Below, one piece after another: positions 1 to 6,380 of a stretch of DNA of 34,783 nt. The stretch comes from CAWHPS01 sp963831235 (GTDB lineage Bacteria > Fibrobacterota > OXYB2-FULL-49-7 > JAEUSG01): contig CAWHPS010000007.1 in NCBI GenBank assembly GCA_963831235.1, positions 1-34,783 of the forward strand, in the 5' to 3' direction. How positions within the stretch are numbered: the first letter of the stretch is position 1; every line of letters begins with the position of its first letter. A model generated the notes under the pieces. That model made no database searches and was not told the DNA's origin. It worked only from the letters and a program-made list of their open reading frames with translations. Both the position numbers and the translations under genes were made by a program.

Positions 1-439
1 AACTAATTGCTCTAATTGTAATTCTATAGAAATCTTCGAAACCTGCAAATAACCAGGTAATATCAAAACCAATGGCAACAAGATTAAAAATTTGCAGAAA
101 TAAAATAGTCTTATGTGGATAAGTTGCTTTAAGACTGAAAATTAAATAAGCAAAAATGCAAAGAATAGTTGATGCAGCTTTAATTAGAAAAACACTCCAA
201 AATATGGAAGTTGACCTTTCTCGATCGGCTCGATGAGCGGCAATTGCTCGGTTTCCATATATATTTATTCCTAACAACGCAAAAGTGGAGAATAGTGTTA
301 CAATTGATAATGTATAAGAGCTTATTCCTACATTGTCAGCGCCCAATACTTTTGCTATATATGGTAAAGTTATAATTGGAACAAGAACCTGAAGTGACTG
401 GTTGACGATTTCAAATAAATAATTTGAGGATAATTTCAT
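1..439 (-). CDS. wzx: Wzx-type O-antigen/polysaccharide flippase, N-terminal part (runs off window)
   Basis: The reverse strand is open from an ATG at 437-439 to the window edge, about 146 codons, with no stop. The translation starts MKLSSNYLFEIVNQSLQVLV and continues with PYIAKVLGADNVGISSYT, LLGINIYGNRAIA and FDITWLFAGFEDF. These are hallmarks of the RfbX/Wzx branch of the MOP flippase superfamily, which moves undecaprenyl-diphosphate-linked oligosaccharide units across the inner membrane. Several hydrophobic segments fit the first four or so of the usual 12-14 helices. It lies 78 bases downstream of the SLBB export gene on the same strand, so both probably belong to one polysaccharide cluster continuing left of the window. 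Only the N-terminal third is visible. No strong ribosome binding site precedes the ATG; AAGAG about nine bases upstream is the best candidate. Confidence 0.8.
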   Translation of the reverse strand, partial: MKLSSNYLFEIVNQSLQVLVPIITLPYIAKVLGADNVGISSYTLSIVTLFSTFALLGINIYGNRAIAAHRADRERSTSIFWSVFLIKAASTILCIFAYLIFSLKATYPHKTILFLQIFNLVAIGFDITWLFAGFEDFYRITIRAIS

Positions 440-517
440 TCTTATTGCTCTTGATTAGATTAACTGATAAACTAATTGGACTGATAGTTTGAAAATGAAT
501 TAAGAACAAACAGATAC

Positions 518-2107
518 CTACTTCGTCGTCAATGTCACTAAAATCGCCACAGTAGAAATAATCGCACCCGCCACACCAACAGCATCCCTTACCCTATTCC
601 AGTAATAATCATCCGGCTGAGGCGGCACAACGATTATATCCCCTGGTTCCACGCTTTCAACTGAATTTGCCATGATCCATGCGCCTTTACCCTTCTTAAA
701 AATCCTCGTATTCTTTTCATACGCCTTTGAATCAAACCCGCCTGCGCCCTCAATAAAATATTTCCACCCTTTATCTTTCTTATAATCCACCAAACCAGGT
801 GAACATACACTTCCAACAACACTCACAAAATTAAAGACCCTCGGAACAAACACAAAATCGCCATTCTCAAGCAAGGTCTTTGAATTACTGTCTTTCTCTA
901 ATAGGCTTTCTTCAAAATTTATATGAGCTACATTAGCGCTTGCCAGCATATAGTCCGACATACCGCTTTTATATGTTTCAGGGGTCTCTTTATTAAAAAA
1001 CTTTGTCCTGTTAAGATACGCAACATATATATCCGCATCATCAAGTTTACCACCGGCTTTTTCAAACAGCTCCGCTATTGTAGCGCCCTTCTTCAAAAGA
1101 TATGTCCCGGGGTTTTTTACCCTGCCGGTTATGGTAACCTGCATCTGATCCTGCCAGTAAGGCACTGTTCCAACCACAACATAGTCTTCAGGCCGCATCA
1201 TATATGTATTGCACTCATCAGGATAACGGTACTTTTTGGTTTCAACGCTGAAACCATCTTGAGTATAGCTTGCAACTGATATGTATGTTGAATCAGCATT
1301 GACCCTAAACCCGCCTGCAAAACGGATAAAATCATAAAGCGATTGCTGCTTATAGGCATAGCATCTTGGTTTTAAAACAGCGCCTGTAATAAAAATATCG
1401 CTCTTTTTCGGATAAACCATGACTCTATCACCGGTAAACAAATATGGATTATCCTGCGAAACACTGTTAATAAGATAGTTATCAAAATCATATTCCTTAC
1501 GAGTGCCATTGGAATTTATAACCGTCACATTCCTAAGCGACACATTCGTGGAATATCCAAACACACTATCTCTCCCTATAAAAGCCTTTTCAAGCACCTC
1601 TCCCAACCTGACGGTTGATTGAAACTCAAAAGACCCTGGATGCGGAACTTCACCTGTAACAGGGATAATTGTGGACTTTATTTTTGACAGCTGAATTATA
1701 ATTTCAACATTCTTTGTCTTTGTTTTTATAAGCGCTGTAATATCCGCTCTTAATTCCTTCAGGCTTTTATTGGCCTTTAAAAGGCCCATTTTTGGAACAA
1801 CTATATTTCCTTCCGGATCAACAACAATTGTCAACTCCTCATCCAGCACATTACCAAAATATGTTATTTTTAACACATCCCCTGGACCAACAATATACAA
1901 GCTGTCAACAACAAGCTCATGGATTGCCGTCCTTGGCAAAACATTGGTCCCTTTCATATTGGCCTCGGTTTCAATGGCTTCTCTATTTAGCATACCACTA
2001 TTGTCATTGAAAGGGCTGTTATCATCAAACATTGATCTGCTTAAGGAACTCTGGGAATACAATAAAGTAGCGGCTAAACCAGAAATAAGTATTAAACGTT
2101 GTAACAT
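518..2107 (-). CDS. SLBB-domain polysaccharide export protein (Wza/Poly_export family)
   Basis: This 529-residue protein is probably an outer-membrane exporter or regulator of capsule or exopolysaccharide secretion. Residues 1-23 form a signal-peptide-like hydrophobic stretch. Residues about 70-145 are a Poly_export domain beginning YIVGPGDVLKITYFG. SLBB-type beta-grasp repeats follow at roughly 146-235, 237-310, 322-400 and 426-497, recognised by blocks such as PVTGEVPHPGSF, FITGAVLKPRCYAY, TITGRVKNPGTYLLKKG and VVGSVCSPGLVDY. A hydrophobic helix at 508-527 ends the protein, comparable in position to the C-terminal helix of Wza. There is no lipobox, unlike Wza. The wzx-like gene is immediately downstream, giving an export plus flippase pair. 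The family call is firm; the exact polysaccharide is unknown. Confidence 0.9.
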   Translation of the reverse strand: MLQRLILISGLAATLLYSQSSLSRSMFDDNSPFNDNSGMLNREAIETEANMKGTNVLPRTAIHELVVDSLYIVGPGDVLKITYFGNVLDEELTIVVDPEGNIVVPKMGLLKANKSLKELRADITALIKTKTKNVEIIIQLSKIKSTIIPVTGEVPHPGSFEFQSTVRLGEVLEKAFIGRDSVFGYSTNVSLRNVTVINSNGTRKEYDFDNYLINSVSQDNPYLFTGDRVMVYPKKSDIFITGAVLKPRCYAYKQQSLYDFIRFAGGFRVNADSTYISVASYTQDGFSVETKKYRYPDECNTYMMRPEDYVVVGTVPYWQDQMQVTITGRVKNPGTYLLKKGATIAELFEKAGGKLDDADIYVAYLNRTKFFNKETPETYKSGMSDYMLASANVAHINFEESLLEKDSNSKTLLENGDFVFVPRVFNFVSVVGSVCSPGLVDYKKDKGWKYFIEGAGGFDSKAYEKNTRIFKKGKGAWIMANSVESVEPGDIIVVPPQPDDYYWNRVRDAVGVAGAIISTVAILVTLTTK

Positions 2108-2118
2108 ATTGAGTGGAA

Positions 2119-2147
2119 AAGATAGTTAATGATTACCATACAATCAA
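2119..2147 (-). promoter_or_regulatory. Candidate sigma-70 promoter of the SLBB gene
   Basis: On the reverse strand TTGATT (2142-2147) and TATCTT (2119-2124) are separated by exactly 17 bases. The start codon at 2107 lies only about 11 bases beyond the -10 element, so the mRNA would have a leader of about five bases and no ribosome binding site. The call rests on two near-consensus hexamers only. Confidence 0.3.
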
Positions 2148-2223
2148 CGATTTAACGAGAGCTGCATAAACCCACCTCAACTATCCCCAGTTTTGAATTC
2201 TCGAAAGAAGAAATCATCCGGAA

Positions 2224-2263
2224 GCTTTTGACGTCCGGCGGCACGGGGGCCGCCAGCTAATCA
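2224..2263 (+). repeat. Left REP-like inverted repeat (40 bp)
   Basis: This 40-bp segment matches the reverse complement of 4220-4259 at 38 of 40 positions. Its core is a GC-rich hairpin: CCGGCGGC (2235-2242), loop ACGGGG, then GCCGCCAG (2249-2256), with one mismatch in the stem. Surrounding DNA is AT-rich, so the block stands out. It abuts the remains of a RAYT transposase gene. RAYT genes are typically flanked by inverted REP palindromes, so this is read as the left REP-like element of that unit. Confidence 0.75.
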
Positions 2264-2496
2264 TATAAATAAGCCTTTTCTTTCATATTCTTTGGCATTG
2301 CTATGTTGTAATAATCTGATGCGCTGTCATACGGAAGGGCGAGTCTTTATTCCTGCTTTTTGTCTGATGCCTGACCATCTTCACCTTTGCCTGGATGGAA
2401 AAGAGGAAAAGACAAAGAAATTTATTGCGGAATGGAAATCTTTTATTACACATGAATCCTGGAAAATGGGATGGTCAGGAAAGCTTTGGCAGGCAG

Positions 2497-2506
2497 GGGC
2501 ATTACC
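2497..2506. repeat. Target-site duplication, left copy
   Basis: GGGCATTACC directly precedes the left end of the insertion sequence and is repeated exactly at 4022-4031 after its right end. A 10-bp duplication agrees with the 8-10 bp usual for ISAs1-family elements. Confidence 0.9.
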
Positions 2507-2534
2507 CAGGGCAATCGCATTAAAATTCGCCACT

Positions 2535-2768
2535 TTATTTCTTATTGTCAACGGTAATACGTGACACACGATCCGTTCTTGTTCTTGCAGTTACTTTGTT
2601 AGACTTGCCAGTTCTAATCATTTTCATGCACTTTACTGTTTCAACCTCCCATTCCACAATTTCGCGTTTCTTGAAATTCATCGCTTTTGCCAAAGCATTG
2701 GGAAAATTAACATACCACTGATTTCCTTTCTTCCGTGAGATGAGTTGAATCGTTGTTGGATAGCCCAT
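2535..2768 (-). CDS. Small AbrB/MazE-like protein carried in the IS (passenger gene)
   Basis: This encodes 77 residues from ATG at 2766-2768, preceded by AAAGGA seven bases upstream. A longer reading from TTG at 2774 is less likely. The sequence opens MGYPTTIQLISRKKGNQWYV and continues NFPNALAKAMNFKKREIVEW, which resembles the swapped-hairpin AbrB/MazE DNA-binding fold: a hydrophobic strand, a Pro-Ala-Leu-Ala helix, then a Lys-x-Gly-like turn and a VEWEVE strand. The tail, from about residue 50, is basic. It lies wholly inside the insertion sequence, divergent from the transposase, with a perfect palindrome in the shared upstream region. A DNA-binding accessory or autoregulator is the natural guess; no toxin partner is present. 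The fold call is by eye. Confidence 0.6.
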   Translation of the reverse strand: MGYPTTIQLISRKKGNQWYVNFPNALAKAMNFKKREIVEWEVETVKCMKMIRTGKSNKVTARTRTDRVSRITVDNKK

Positions 2769-2790
2769 GCCCAATTCCTTTCTATTTAAG

Positions 2791-2816
2791 TAGCTCTACG
2801 GATATCCGTAGAGCTA
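2791..2816. promoter_or_regulatory. 26-bp perfect palindrome between the divergent IS genes (candidate operator)
   Basis: TAGCTCTACGGAT is followed directly by its exact reverse complement, a 26-bp dyad with no loop centred between 2803 and 2804. It lies 22 bases upstream of the small AbrB-like gene and 58 bases upstream of the transposase. An AT-rich stretch with TATATT and TATAGT follows at 2815-2825. The position suits an operator for a homodimeric regulator. It could alternatively act as a hairpin insulating the transposase from outside transcription. Confidence 0.5.
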
Positions 2817-2874
2817 TATTATAGTATAAAGAAGAGGCAATGTCCACATTTTATTTTACCTATAAGGGGGATTT

Positions 2875-4008
2875 ATGATTTCAACGCCATGCACTTTTAT
2901 CGAATACTTCCAAGACATACCGGACCCACGCATAGAACGTAAAAAACTCCACAAACTTATCGACATAATTGTTGTCTTGGTATGTGCTACCCTTTGCGGC
3001 GCCAAGTCATTCGAGGAAGTCGAATTATTTGGCAACGAGCGAATAGAGTGGCTTAAACAGTTTCTTGAACTCAAAAACGGCATTCCATCGCATGACACTT
3101 TTGGGCGGGCCAGTGCCTTGCTAAATCCGAAAGACTTTCAAGAATGCTTTATAAAATGGGTTGAGGCGTTACGATTGCCGAAACAAAATGAAGTAATTGC
3201 AGTCGATGGAAAAACCGCACGGCGTTCATTTGATACCAAGGCCGACCGAAATGCTATCCATGTCGTTAGTGCCTGGGCAGCAGAAAATAACTTGGTACTG
3301 GGGCAAATAAAGGTGAATGATAAATCCAACGAAATCACCGCTATCCCTGAATTGCTGAATATGCTCATGGTGAAAGGATGTATCGTCACTATCGATGCAA
3401 TGGGTTGTCAAAAAGCTATTGCCGACAATATTGTAACCAATGGCGCGGATTATGTTCTCGCCGTTAAAGAAAATCAACCGAGCCTGTATGAACAAATCCG
3501 CAACCGCGTAGATACTGTCGTGGTGGATGGGTTGAAAGATGTGGCCCATGACACGTATTCAACAGAGGATAAGGGACATGGTCGCGAAGAGCATCGTGAG
3601 TATCATGTTATCGATGATATTACCTGGCTAAAAAATAAGGAACAGTGGCGATCATTGTCTGCTATCGGTGCTGTTCACTCCATAAGGAAAACAAAAAAAG
3701 CAGAGCAGACAGAAATACGGTATTATATTCTCAGTCGTAAAATGTCGGCAAAACAGTTTGGTCAGGCAGTACGCAGTCATTGGGGAATTGAAAACAAATT
3801 GCATTGGAATCTGGATGTGTCTTTTAGAGAGGATGACTGTCGCATTAGAAAATCAAATGCACCAACAAATATGAATGTAGTCCGGCATGTCGCTATAAAT
3901 CTATTGAGACAGGAAACATCAATAAAAGCCAGTATCGTACGCAAACAATTAAAAGCAGCTTTGAGCACACAATATTTGGAGCGCATCCTTGGAATCGTTA
4001 AATTTTAA
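2875..4008 (+). CDS. ISAs1-family DDE transposase, intact
   Basis: The 377-residue enzyme is close to the usual ISAs1 length of about 370-380. The N-terminal part (about 1-95) is the DDE_Tnp_1-associated domain, with YFQDIPDPRIERKKLHKLID. The RNase H-like catalytic core carries Asp111 in AVDGKTARRS, Asp174 in VTIDAMGCQK and the third acidic block around HWGIENKLHWNLDVSFRED (about 302-320). All the acidic positions are present and no frameshift is seen, so the element could still move. AGGGGG about six bases upstream of the ATG is a good ribosome binding site. The stop codon lies within the right terminal repeat. The enzyme should cut at the CAGGG ends and duplicate a 10-bp target. Confidence 0.95.
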   Translation: MISTPCTFIEYFQDIPDPRIERKKLHKLIDIIVVLVCATLCGAKSFEEVELFGNERIEWLKQFLELKNGIPSHDTFGRASALLNPKDFQECFIKWVEALRLPKQNEVIAVDGKTARRSFDTKADRNAIHVVSAWAAENNLVLGQIKVNDKSNEITAIPELLNMLMVKGCIVTIDAMGCQKAIADNIVTNGADYVLAVKENQPSLYEQIRNRVDTVVVDGLKDVAHDTYSTEDKGHGREEHREYHVIDDITWLKNKEQWRSLSAIGAVHSIRKTKKAEQTEIRYYILSRKMSAKQFGQAVRSHWGIENKLHWNLDVSFREDDCRIRKSNAPTNMNVVRHVAINLLRQETSIKASIVRKQLKAALSTQYLERILGIVKF

Positions 4009-4021
4009 TGCGATTGCCCTG

Positions 4022-4031
4022 GGGCATTACC
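4022..4031. repeat. Target-site duplication, right copy
   Basis: This exact copy of GGGCATTACC follows the right terminal repeat of the insertion sequence and pairs with 2497-2506. Joining the sequence before the left copy to this copy restores the RAYT reading frame. Confidence 0.9.
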
Positions 4032-4177
4032 AAAGGAAACTATCGGACCCGAAGGAGAATCGGCAGTCATTGATTATGTTCTTCGAAATTCACAAGAAGC
4101 AGGTTTGGTTTCTTTATGGAAAGAGTGGCCTTTTTGGGCGGAACCCCGGTATGATAAAAAGGGATGGAATGACTCCT

Positions 4178-4199
4178 GCGAGGCCGCCTCTGGCCTCGC
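4178..4199 (+). repeat. Second GC-rich hairpin inside the 3' end of the RAYT gene
   Basis: GCGAGGCC (4178-4185), a six-base loop and GGCCTCGC (4192-4199) form a perfect 8-bp stem within the last codons of the RAYT frame. It has the same 8-6-8 geometry as the flanking REP-like hairpins but a different sequence. It may be a second REP class or merely a structured gene end. Confidence 0.45.
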
Positions 4200-4219
4200 C
4201 AACAAAACAAATGAATAAT

Positions 4220-4259
4220 TGATTAGCCGGCGGCCCCCGTGCCGCCGGACGTTAAAAGC
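4220..4259 (-). repeat. Right REP-like inverted repeat (40 bp)
   Basis: This is the inverted partner of 2224-2263. Here the hairpin is perfect: CCGGCGGC (4227-4234), six-base loop, GCCGCCGG (4241-4248). It starts two bases after the RAYT stop codon. The pair thus brackets the whole transposase gene, as expected for a REP-RAYT unit. Confidence 0.75.
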
Positions 4260-4330
4260 CGGAATAATATACTTTTCTTTTTGTTGAAACTGGGGAGCAC
4301 TGAGGGCTTTCCCCAATCTCTTCTTTCCCT

Positions 4331-4360
4331 TTGAGATCAAAATCTCCCTTTTTGTATATT
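4331..4360 (+). promoter_or_regulatory. Candidate promoter of the yggS operon
   Basis: TTGAGA (4331-4336) and TATATT (4355-4360) are separated by 18 bases. The ATG of yggS at 4372 is only 11 bases beyond the -10 element, again implying a very short leader. This is the only promoter-like pair seen between the REP-like repeat and yggS. Confidence 0.35.
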
Positions 4361-4371
4361 TAGTGCGGCTT

Positions 4372-5058
4372 ATGATGTCTATTAAAAGTAATTTGGATAA
4401 GGTCCTGCAACGAATCCGGATTGCAGCGGAAAAAACAGGACGAACAAAAGAAGACATAACACTCGTTGCTGTTACAAAAACACGGCCCATGCCCGATATT
4501 ATGGAACTTAAAAGTCTTGGAATAAATAACATTGGTGAAAGCCGAGTTCAGGAACTTTCTAATAAATACCCTGAACTCAAAAACCTTTTTTCGGTCCATC
4601 TCATTGGTCATTTGCAGACCAACAAGGTGAAACAGGCTGTTCAAATGGCAAATACAATACATTCCGTGGACTCTTTTAAATTGGCTGAGTCTATAAGCAA
4701 AGAATGCATACGTATCGGAAAAACAATGGATCTCCTTTTACAGGTCAACACCTCCGAAGAAACTCAGAAAAGCGGAATTGCTCCTCAAGAGTTGCAAAAC
4801 CTTGTAAACCAGACCTCAAAACTTGAAAATATCCGCTTAATTGGCCTTATGACAATGGCCATGCAAACTGATGATTTGAGCAGAATAAGATCTTGTTTCC
4901 ATTTACTTAAAGAATTGCACAACAAAACATTGGAAAATGGTCTTGACCCTGCCTTGTTCCGCCACCTTTCAATGGGCATGTCCCATGATTTTGAAATCGC
5001 CATTGAGGAAGGGGCCACCATGGTGCGGATAGGGTCAGCATTATTTGAGGAAAATTAA
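4372..5058 (+). CDS. yggS: YggS/YBL036C-type pyridoxal-phosphate homeostasis protein
   Basis: This is a single-domain alanine-racemase-fold protein of about 228 residues, the normal size. It binds PLP and buffers its level in the cytosol; it is not an enzyme with a known reaction. The PLP lysine sits in LVAVTKTRP (Lys36 from this start). Other family blocks are NNIGESRVQE, HLIGHLQTNK, LLLQVNTSEETQKSG and the C-terminal LSMGMSHDFEIAIEEG then VRIGSALFEE. An upstream in-frame GTG at 4363 is less likely than ATG at 4372 or 4375; no clear ribosome binding site decides between them. It begins the yggS-yggT-divIVA-ileS run seen here. Confidence 0.93.
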   Translation: MMSIKSNLDKVLQRIRIAAEKTGRTKEDITLVAVTKTRPMPDIMELKSLGINNIGESRVQELSNKYPELKNLFSVHLIGHLQTNKVKQAVQMANTIHSVDSFKLAESISKECIRIGKTMDLLLQVNTSEETQKSGIAPQELQNLVNQTSKLENIRLIGLMTMAMQTDDLSRIRSCFHLLKELHNKTLENGLDPALFRHLSMGMSHDFEIAIEEGATMVRIGSALFEEN

Positions 5059-5092
5059 GCTCCATGCTAATTAAAATACAAACCCACCCCTG

Positions 5093-5126
5093 CCCCTCCC
5101 TTTTTTTTTGGGAAAAAAGGGAGGGG
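5093..5126 (+). repeat. Palindromic repeat copy A (14-bp stem)
   Basis: CCCCTCCCTTTTTT (5093-5106) pairs perfectly with 5113-5126 across a six-base loop. It is preceded by AAACCCACCCCTG. Copy B at 5173-5208 is the same element in inverted orientation. It looks like a dispersed genomic repeat of the C-rich hairpin kind inserted between yggS and yggT. It could also act as an attenuator. Confidence 0.65.
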
Positions 5127-5172
5127 TTCAAAAGAATAGTTAAAATAATTTTGGAATCAAATATCTCCAGTT

Positions 5173-5208
5173 CCCCTTCCCTTTTTCCCCAAAGAAAAAG
5201 GGAAGGGG
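5173..5208 (-). repeat. Palindromic repeat copy B, inverted relative to copy A
   Basis: CCCCTTCCCTTTTT (5173-5186) pairs perfectly with 5195-5208 across an eight-base loop and is followed by GTCAGGGGATGGGTTT. Read on the other strand this matches copy A including its flank, with several substitutions. GGGATGGGTTTCC occurs just after copy B and again near 5262, so part of the unit may be duplicated once more. Confidence 0.65.
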
Positions 5209-5289
5209 TCAGGGGATGGGTTTCCTTATTGAAAGGTGTCATGTTTTGCCGTCTTGGGGGATGGGTTTCCGTATTTTGATGGGGTTCCT

Positions 5290-5559
5290 ATGGACATAAT
5301 CTTCATTCTTCTATCACTGCTTCGTGTCTACGAAATGTGCATATTTGCCAGGATCATGCTTTCGTGGGTACAAATAGACCCTGATAATAAAGTAATTGAC
5401 TTTTTGATAAAGATAACAGACCCTGTGCTTTTACCGGTACGGGAGGTTTACATGCGGATAATGGACAGGCTTAATATCCAGATACCTCTTGACCTGTCAC
5501 CAATAGTGGTGTTCCTGTTGATAGGTTTTCTGGAACGTATATTGGCTTCTTATTTGTAA
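5290..5559 (+). CDS. yggT: YggT family integral membrane protein
   Basis: This encodes 89 residues from ATG at 5290, with GGGG seven bases upstream. A longer reading from 5236 would add residues encoded by repeat DNA and is rejected. Two hydrophobic helices, about residues 3-24 and 68-86, flank a conserved core, with ARIMLSWVQIDPDN, ITDPVLLPVREVY and LDLSPIVVFLLIGFL. This is the normal size for a one-unit YggT/YlmG protein. The family is linked to osmotic stress tolerance and, in Gram-positives and plastids, to division or nucleoid distribution. The exact role is unclear. It sits nine bases before the DivIVA-like gene, matching the ylmG-divIVA arrangement. Confidence 0.88.
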   Translation: MDIIFILLSLLRVYEMCIFARIMLSWVQIDPDNKVIDFLIKITDPVLLPVREVYMRIMDRLNIQIPLDLSPIVVFLLIGFLERILASYL

Positions 5560-5567
5560 GGAGTTCT

Positions 5568-6113
5568 ATGATTTCACTTACGCCCATGGAAATACACCGT
5601 CACACCTTTAAAAAAGGGTTCAAAGGTTACGATGTTGACGAGGTAAATCATTTTATGGAAATTATCGCGGGCCAGCTTGAATCGCTTCTAAGTGAAAAAG
5701 AGGGGCTTTCATCCGAAGTACGCGAACTTAAGGTTCGTTTGGAAAAATACGAAAAGCTCGAACAAACTCTTCAGGAAATGCTCATTCACTCGCAAAAAAC
5801 AGTGGAAGATGCAAAAACCCACGCTGAACGTCAATCATCCATAATAATAAAAGAAGCCGAGATAAAGGCATCTGAAACAAAAAAAGAGTCTGAAAATGAA
5901 CTTGAGGAACTTAAGAAAAGTATAACCATTCTAAAAGAACAGAAAAAAATGTACCTTCTTAAATTCCGTACCCTGGTAAAATCACAGGTTGACATGTTAA
6001 ATCTTCTTGAAGCTTATGATCCTGGTACAGCTAAAAAGAACCAGGTGAATCTGCTTCATGTTGATACATCAGAACATCCTGAGCCGGAGCCGGAGAATTT
6101 ACCAGAACCATAA
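5568..6113 (+). CDS. divIVA: DivIVA-domain coiled-coil protein
   Basis: The 181-residue protein starts with the DivIVA lipid-binding module, MISLTPMEIHRHTFKKGFKG followed by YDVDEVNHFME. A long coiled coil, about 30-135, rich in Glu and Lys, follows, and an acidic proline-rich tail (PEPEPENLPEP) ends it. DivIVA proteins bind curved membrane at poles and septa and recruit partners. The gene is preceded by AAGGAG at good spacing. It lies between yggT and a DUF167 gene and upstream of ileS, an order recalling the ylmG-ylmH-divIVA-ileS cluster of Gram-positives. In diderms such short DivIVA-like proteins are less studied; polarity or cell-wall growth is a guess from the family. Confidence 0.88.
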   Translation: MISLTPMEIHRHTFKKGFKGYDVDEVNHFMEIIAGQLESLLSEKEGLSSEVRELKVRLEKYEKLEQTLQEMLIHSQKTVEDAKTHAERQSSIIIKEAEIKASETKKESENELEELKKSITILKEQKKMYLLKFRTLVKSQVDMLNLLEAYDPGTAKKNQVNLLHVDTSEHPEPEPENLPEP

Positions 6114-6116
6114 ATA

Positions 6117-6380
6117 ATGATTGTCAATATCCATTTGGCTCCTAATGCCAAAAAGAATGAAATCACTGGTTTTGATAGTCAGGGCATATTAAAAGTCAAG
6201 GTCACGGCAAGGCCTGTAGAAGGAAAGGCTAATGAGGCATTAATAGAATTGTTATCAAAAAAATTAAGGTTGCCAAAATCAGCAATCAATATAAAACAGG
6301 GATTAACATCAAAAAATAAACTGGTTGAGATAAAAGGACTCTTAAAATTACCGGAGGAATATTATGGAAAAACTGCCTGA
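6117..6380 (+). CDS. yggU: DUF167 / YggU family protein
   Basis: This 87-residue protein has the typical DUF167 layout. It opens MIVNIHLAPNAKKNEITGFD, then has the signature VKVTARPVEGKANEALIELL and the closing strand KNKLVEIKG. The family fold is known from structures but the biochemical function is not. It begins three bases after the DivIVA-like stop. Its last 17 bases overlap the start of the purine nucleoside phosphorylase gene, so translation is probably coupled. Confidence 0.88.
   Translation: MIVNIHLAPNAKKNEITGFDSQGILKVKVTARPVEGKANEALIELLSKKLRLPKSAINIKQGLTSKNKLVEIKGLLKLPEEYYGKTA

Larger units (their letters stand above)
2507..4021 (+). mobile_element. Complete ISAs1-family insertion sequence (1515 bp)
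   Basis: The element is bounded by 21-bp perfect terminal inverted repeats, 2507-2527 and 4001-4021, beginning CAGGGCAATCGC. A 10-bp direct duplication GGGCATTACC flanks it. It carries an intact DDE transposase on the plus strand and a small divergent AbrB-like gene on the minus strand. Between them lies a 26-bp perfect palindrome. The last codons of the transposase overlap the right inverted repeat. Identical terminal repeats, identical target copies and an undamaged transposase indicate a recent insertion. Its target is the RAYT gene, which it disrupts. Confidence 0.93.
2265..4218 (+). pseudogene. RAYT (REP-associated tyrosine / IS200-like transposase) gene, interrupted by an IS and lacking its N-terminus
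   Basis: The frame reads from about 2265 to the insertion at 2507 and resumes after it to TAA at 4216-4218. The left half contains FIPAFCLMPDHLHLCLDG, the His-x-His region of Y1/RAYT transposases, then a Trp-rich stretch ending LWQAGALP. The right half reads SAVIDYVLRNSQEAGLVSLW and then PFWAEPRYDKKGW, the usual RAYT C-terminus carrying the presumed catalytic Tyr of YVLRNSQ. Deleting the IS plus one copy of the 10-bp duplication joins the two halves in frame as WQAGALPKETIG, so the gene was open when hit. The N-terminal strand with the usual YHV motif is absent because the reading frame begins next to the left REP-like repeat. RAYTs are single-copy housekeeping-type relatives of IS200/IS605 TnpA that process REP hairpins. 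Confidence 0.8.

Noticed and set aside
923..1279. Open frame of 118 codons on the plus strand
   Set aside because: It lies wholly antisense to the SLBB export gene, with no family resemblance.
1770..2129. Open frame of 119 codons on the plus strand
   Set aside because: It is antisense to the N-terminal part of the SLBB gene and has a low-complexity Ser/Thr-rich translation.
3989..4222. Plus-strand frame spanning the right end of the IS
   Set aside because: It crosses the IS boundary in a frame different from both the transposase and the RAYT remnant.
4074..4532. Minus-strand frame of 152 codons
   Set aside because: It runs across the right REP-like repeat and antisense to yggS; no conserved motif.
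5093..5208. The two C-rich hairpins as rho-independent terminators
   Set aside because: The T-rich tract is inside the stem, with no U run following it, and the paired inverted copies look like repeat elements.
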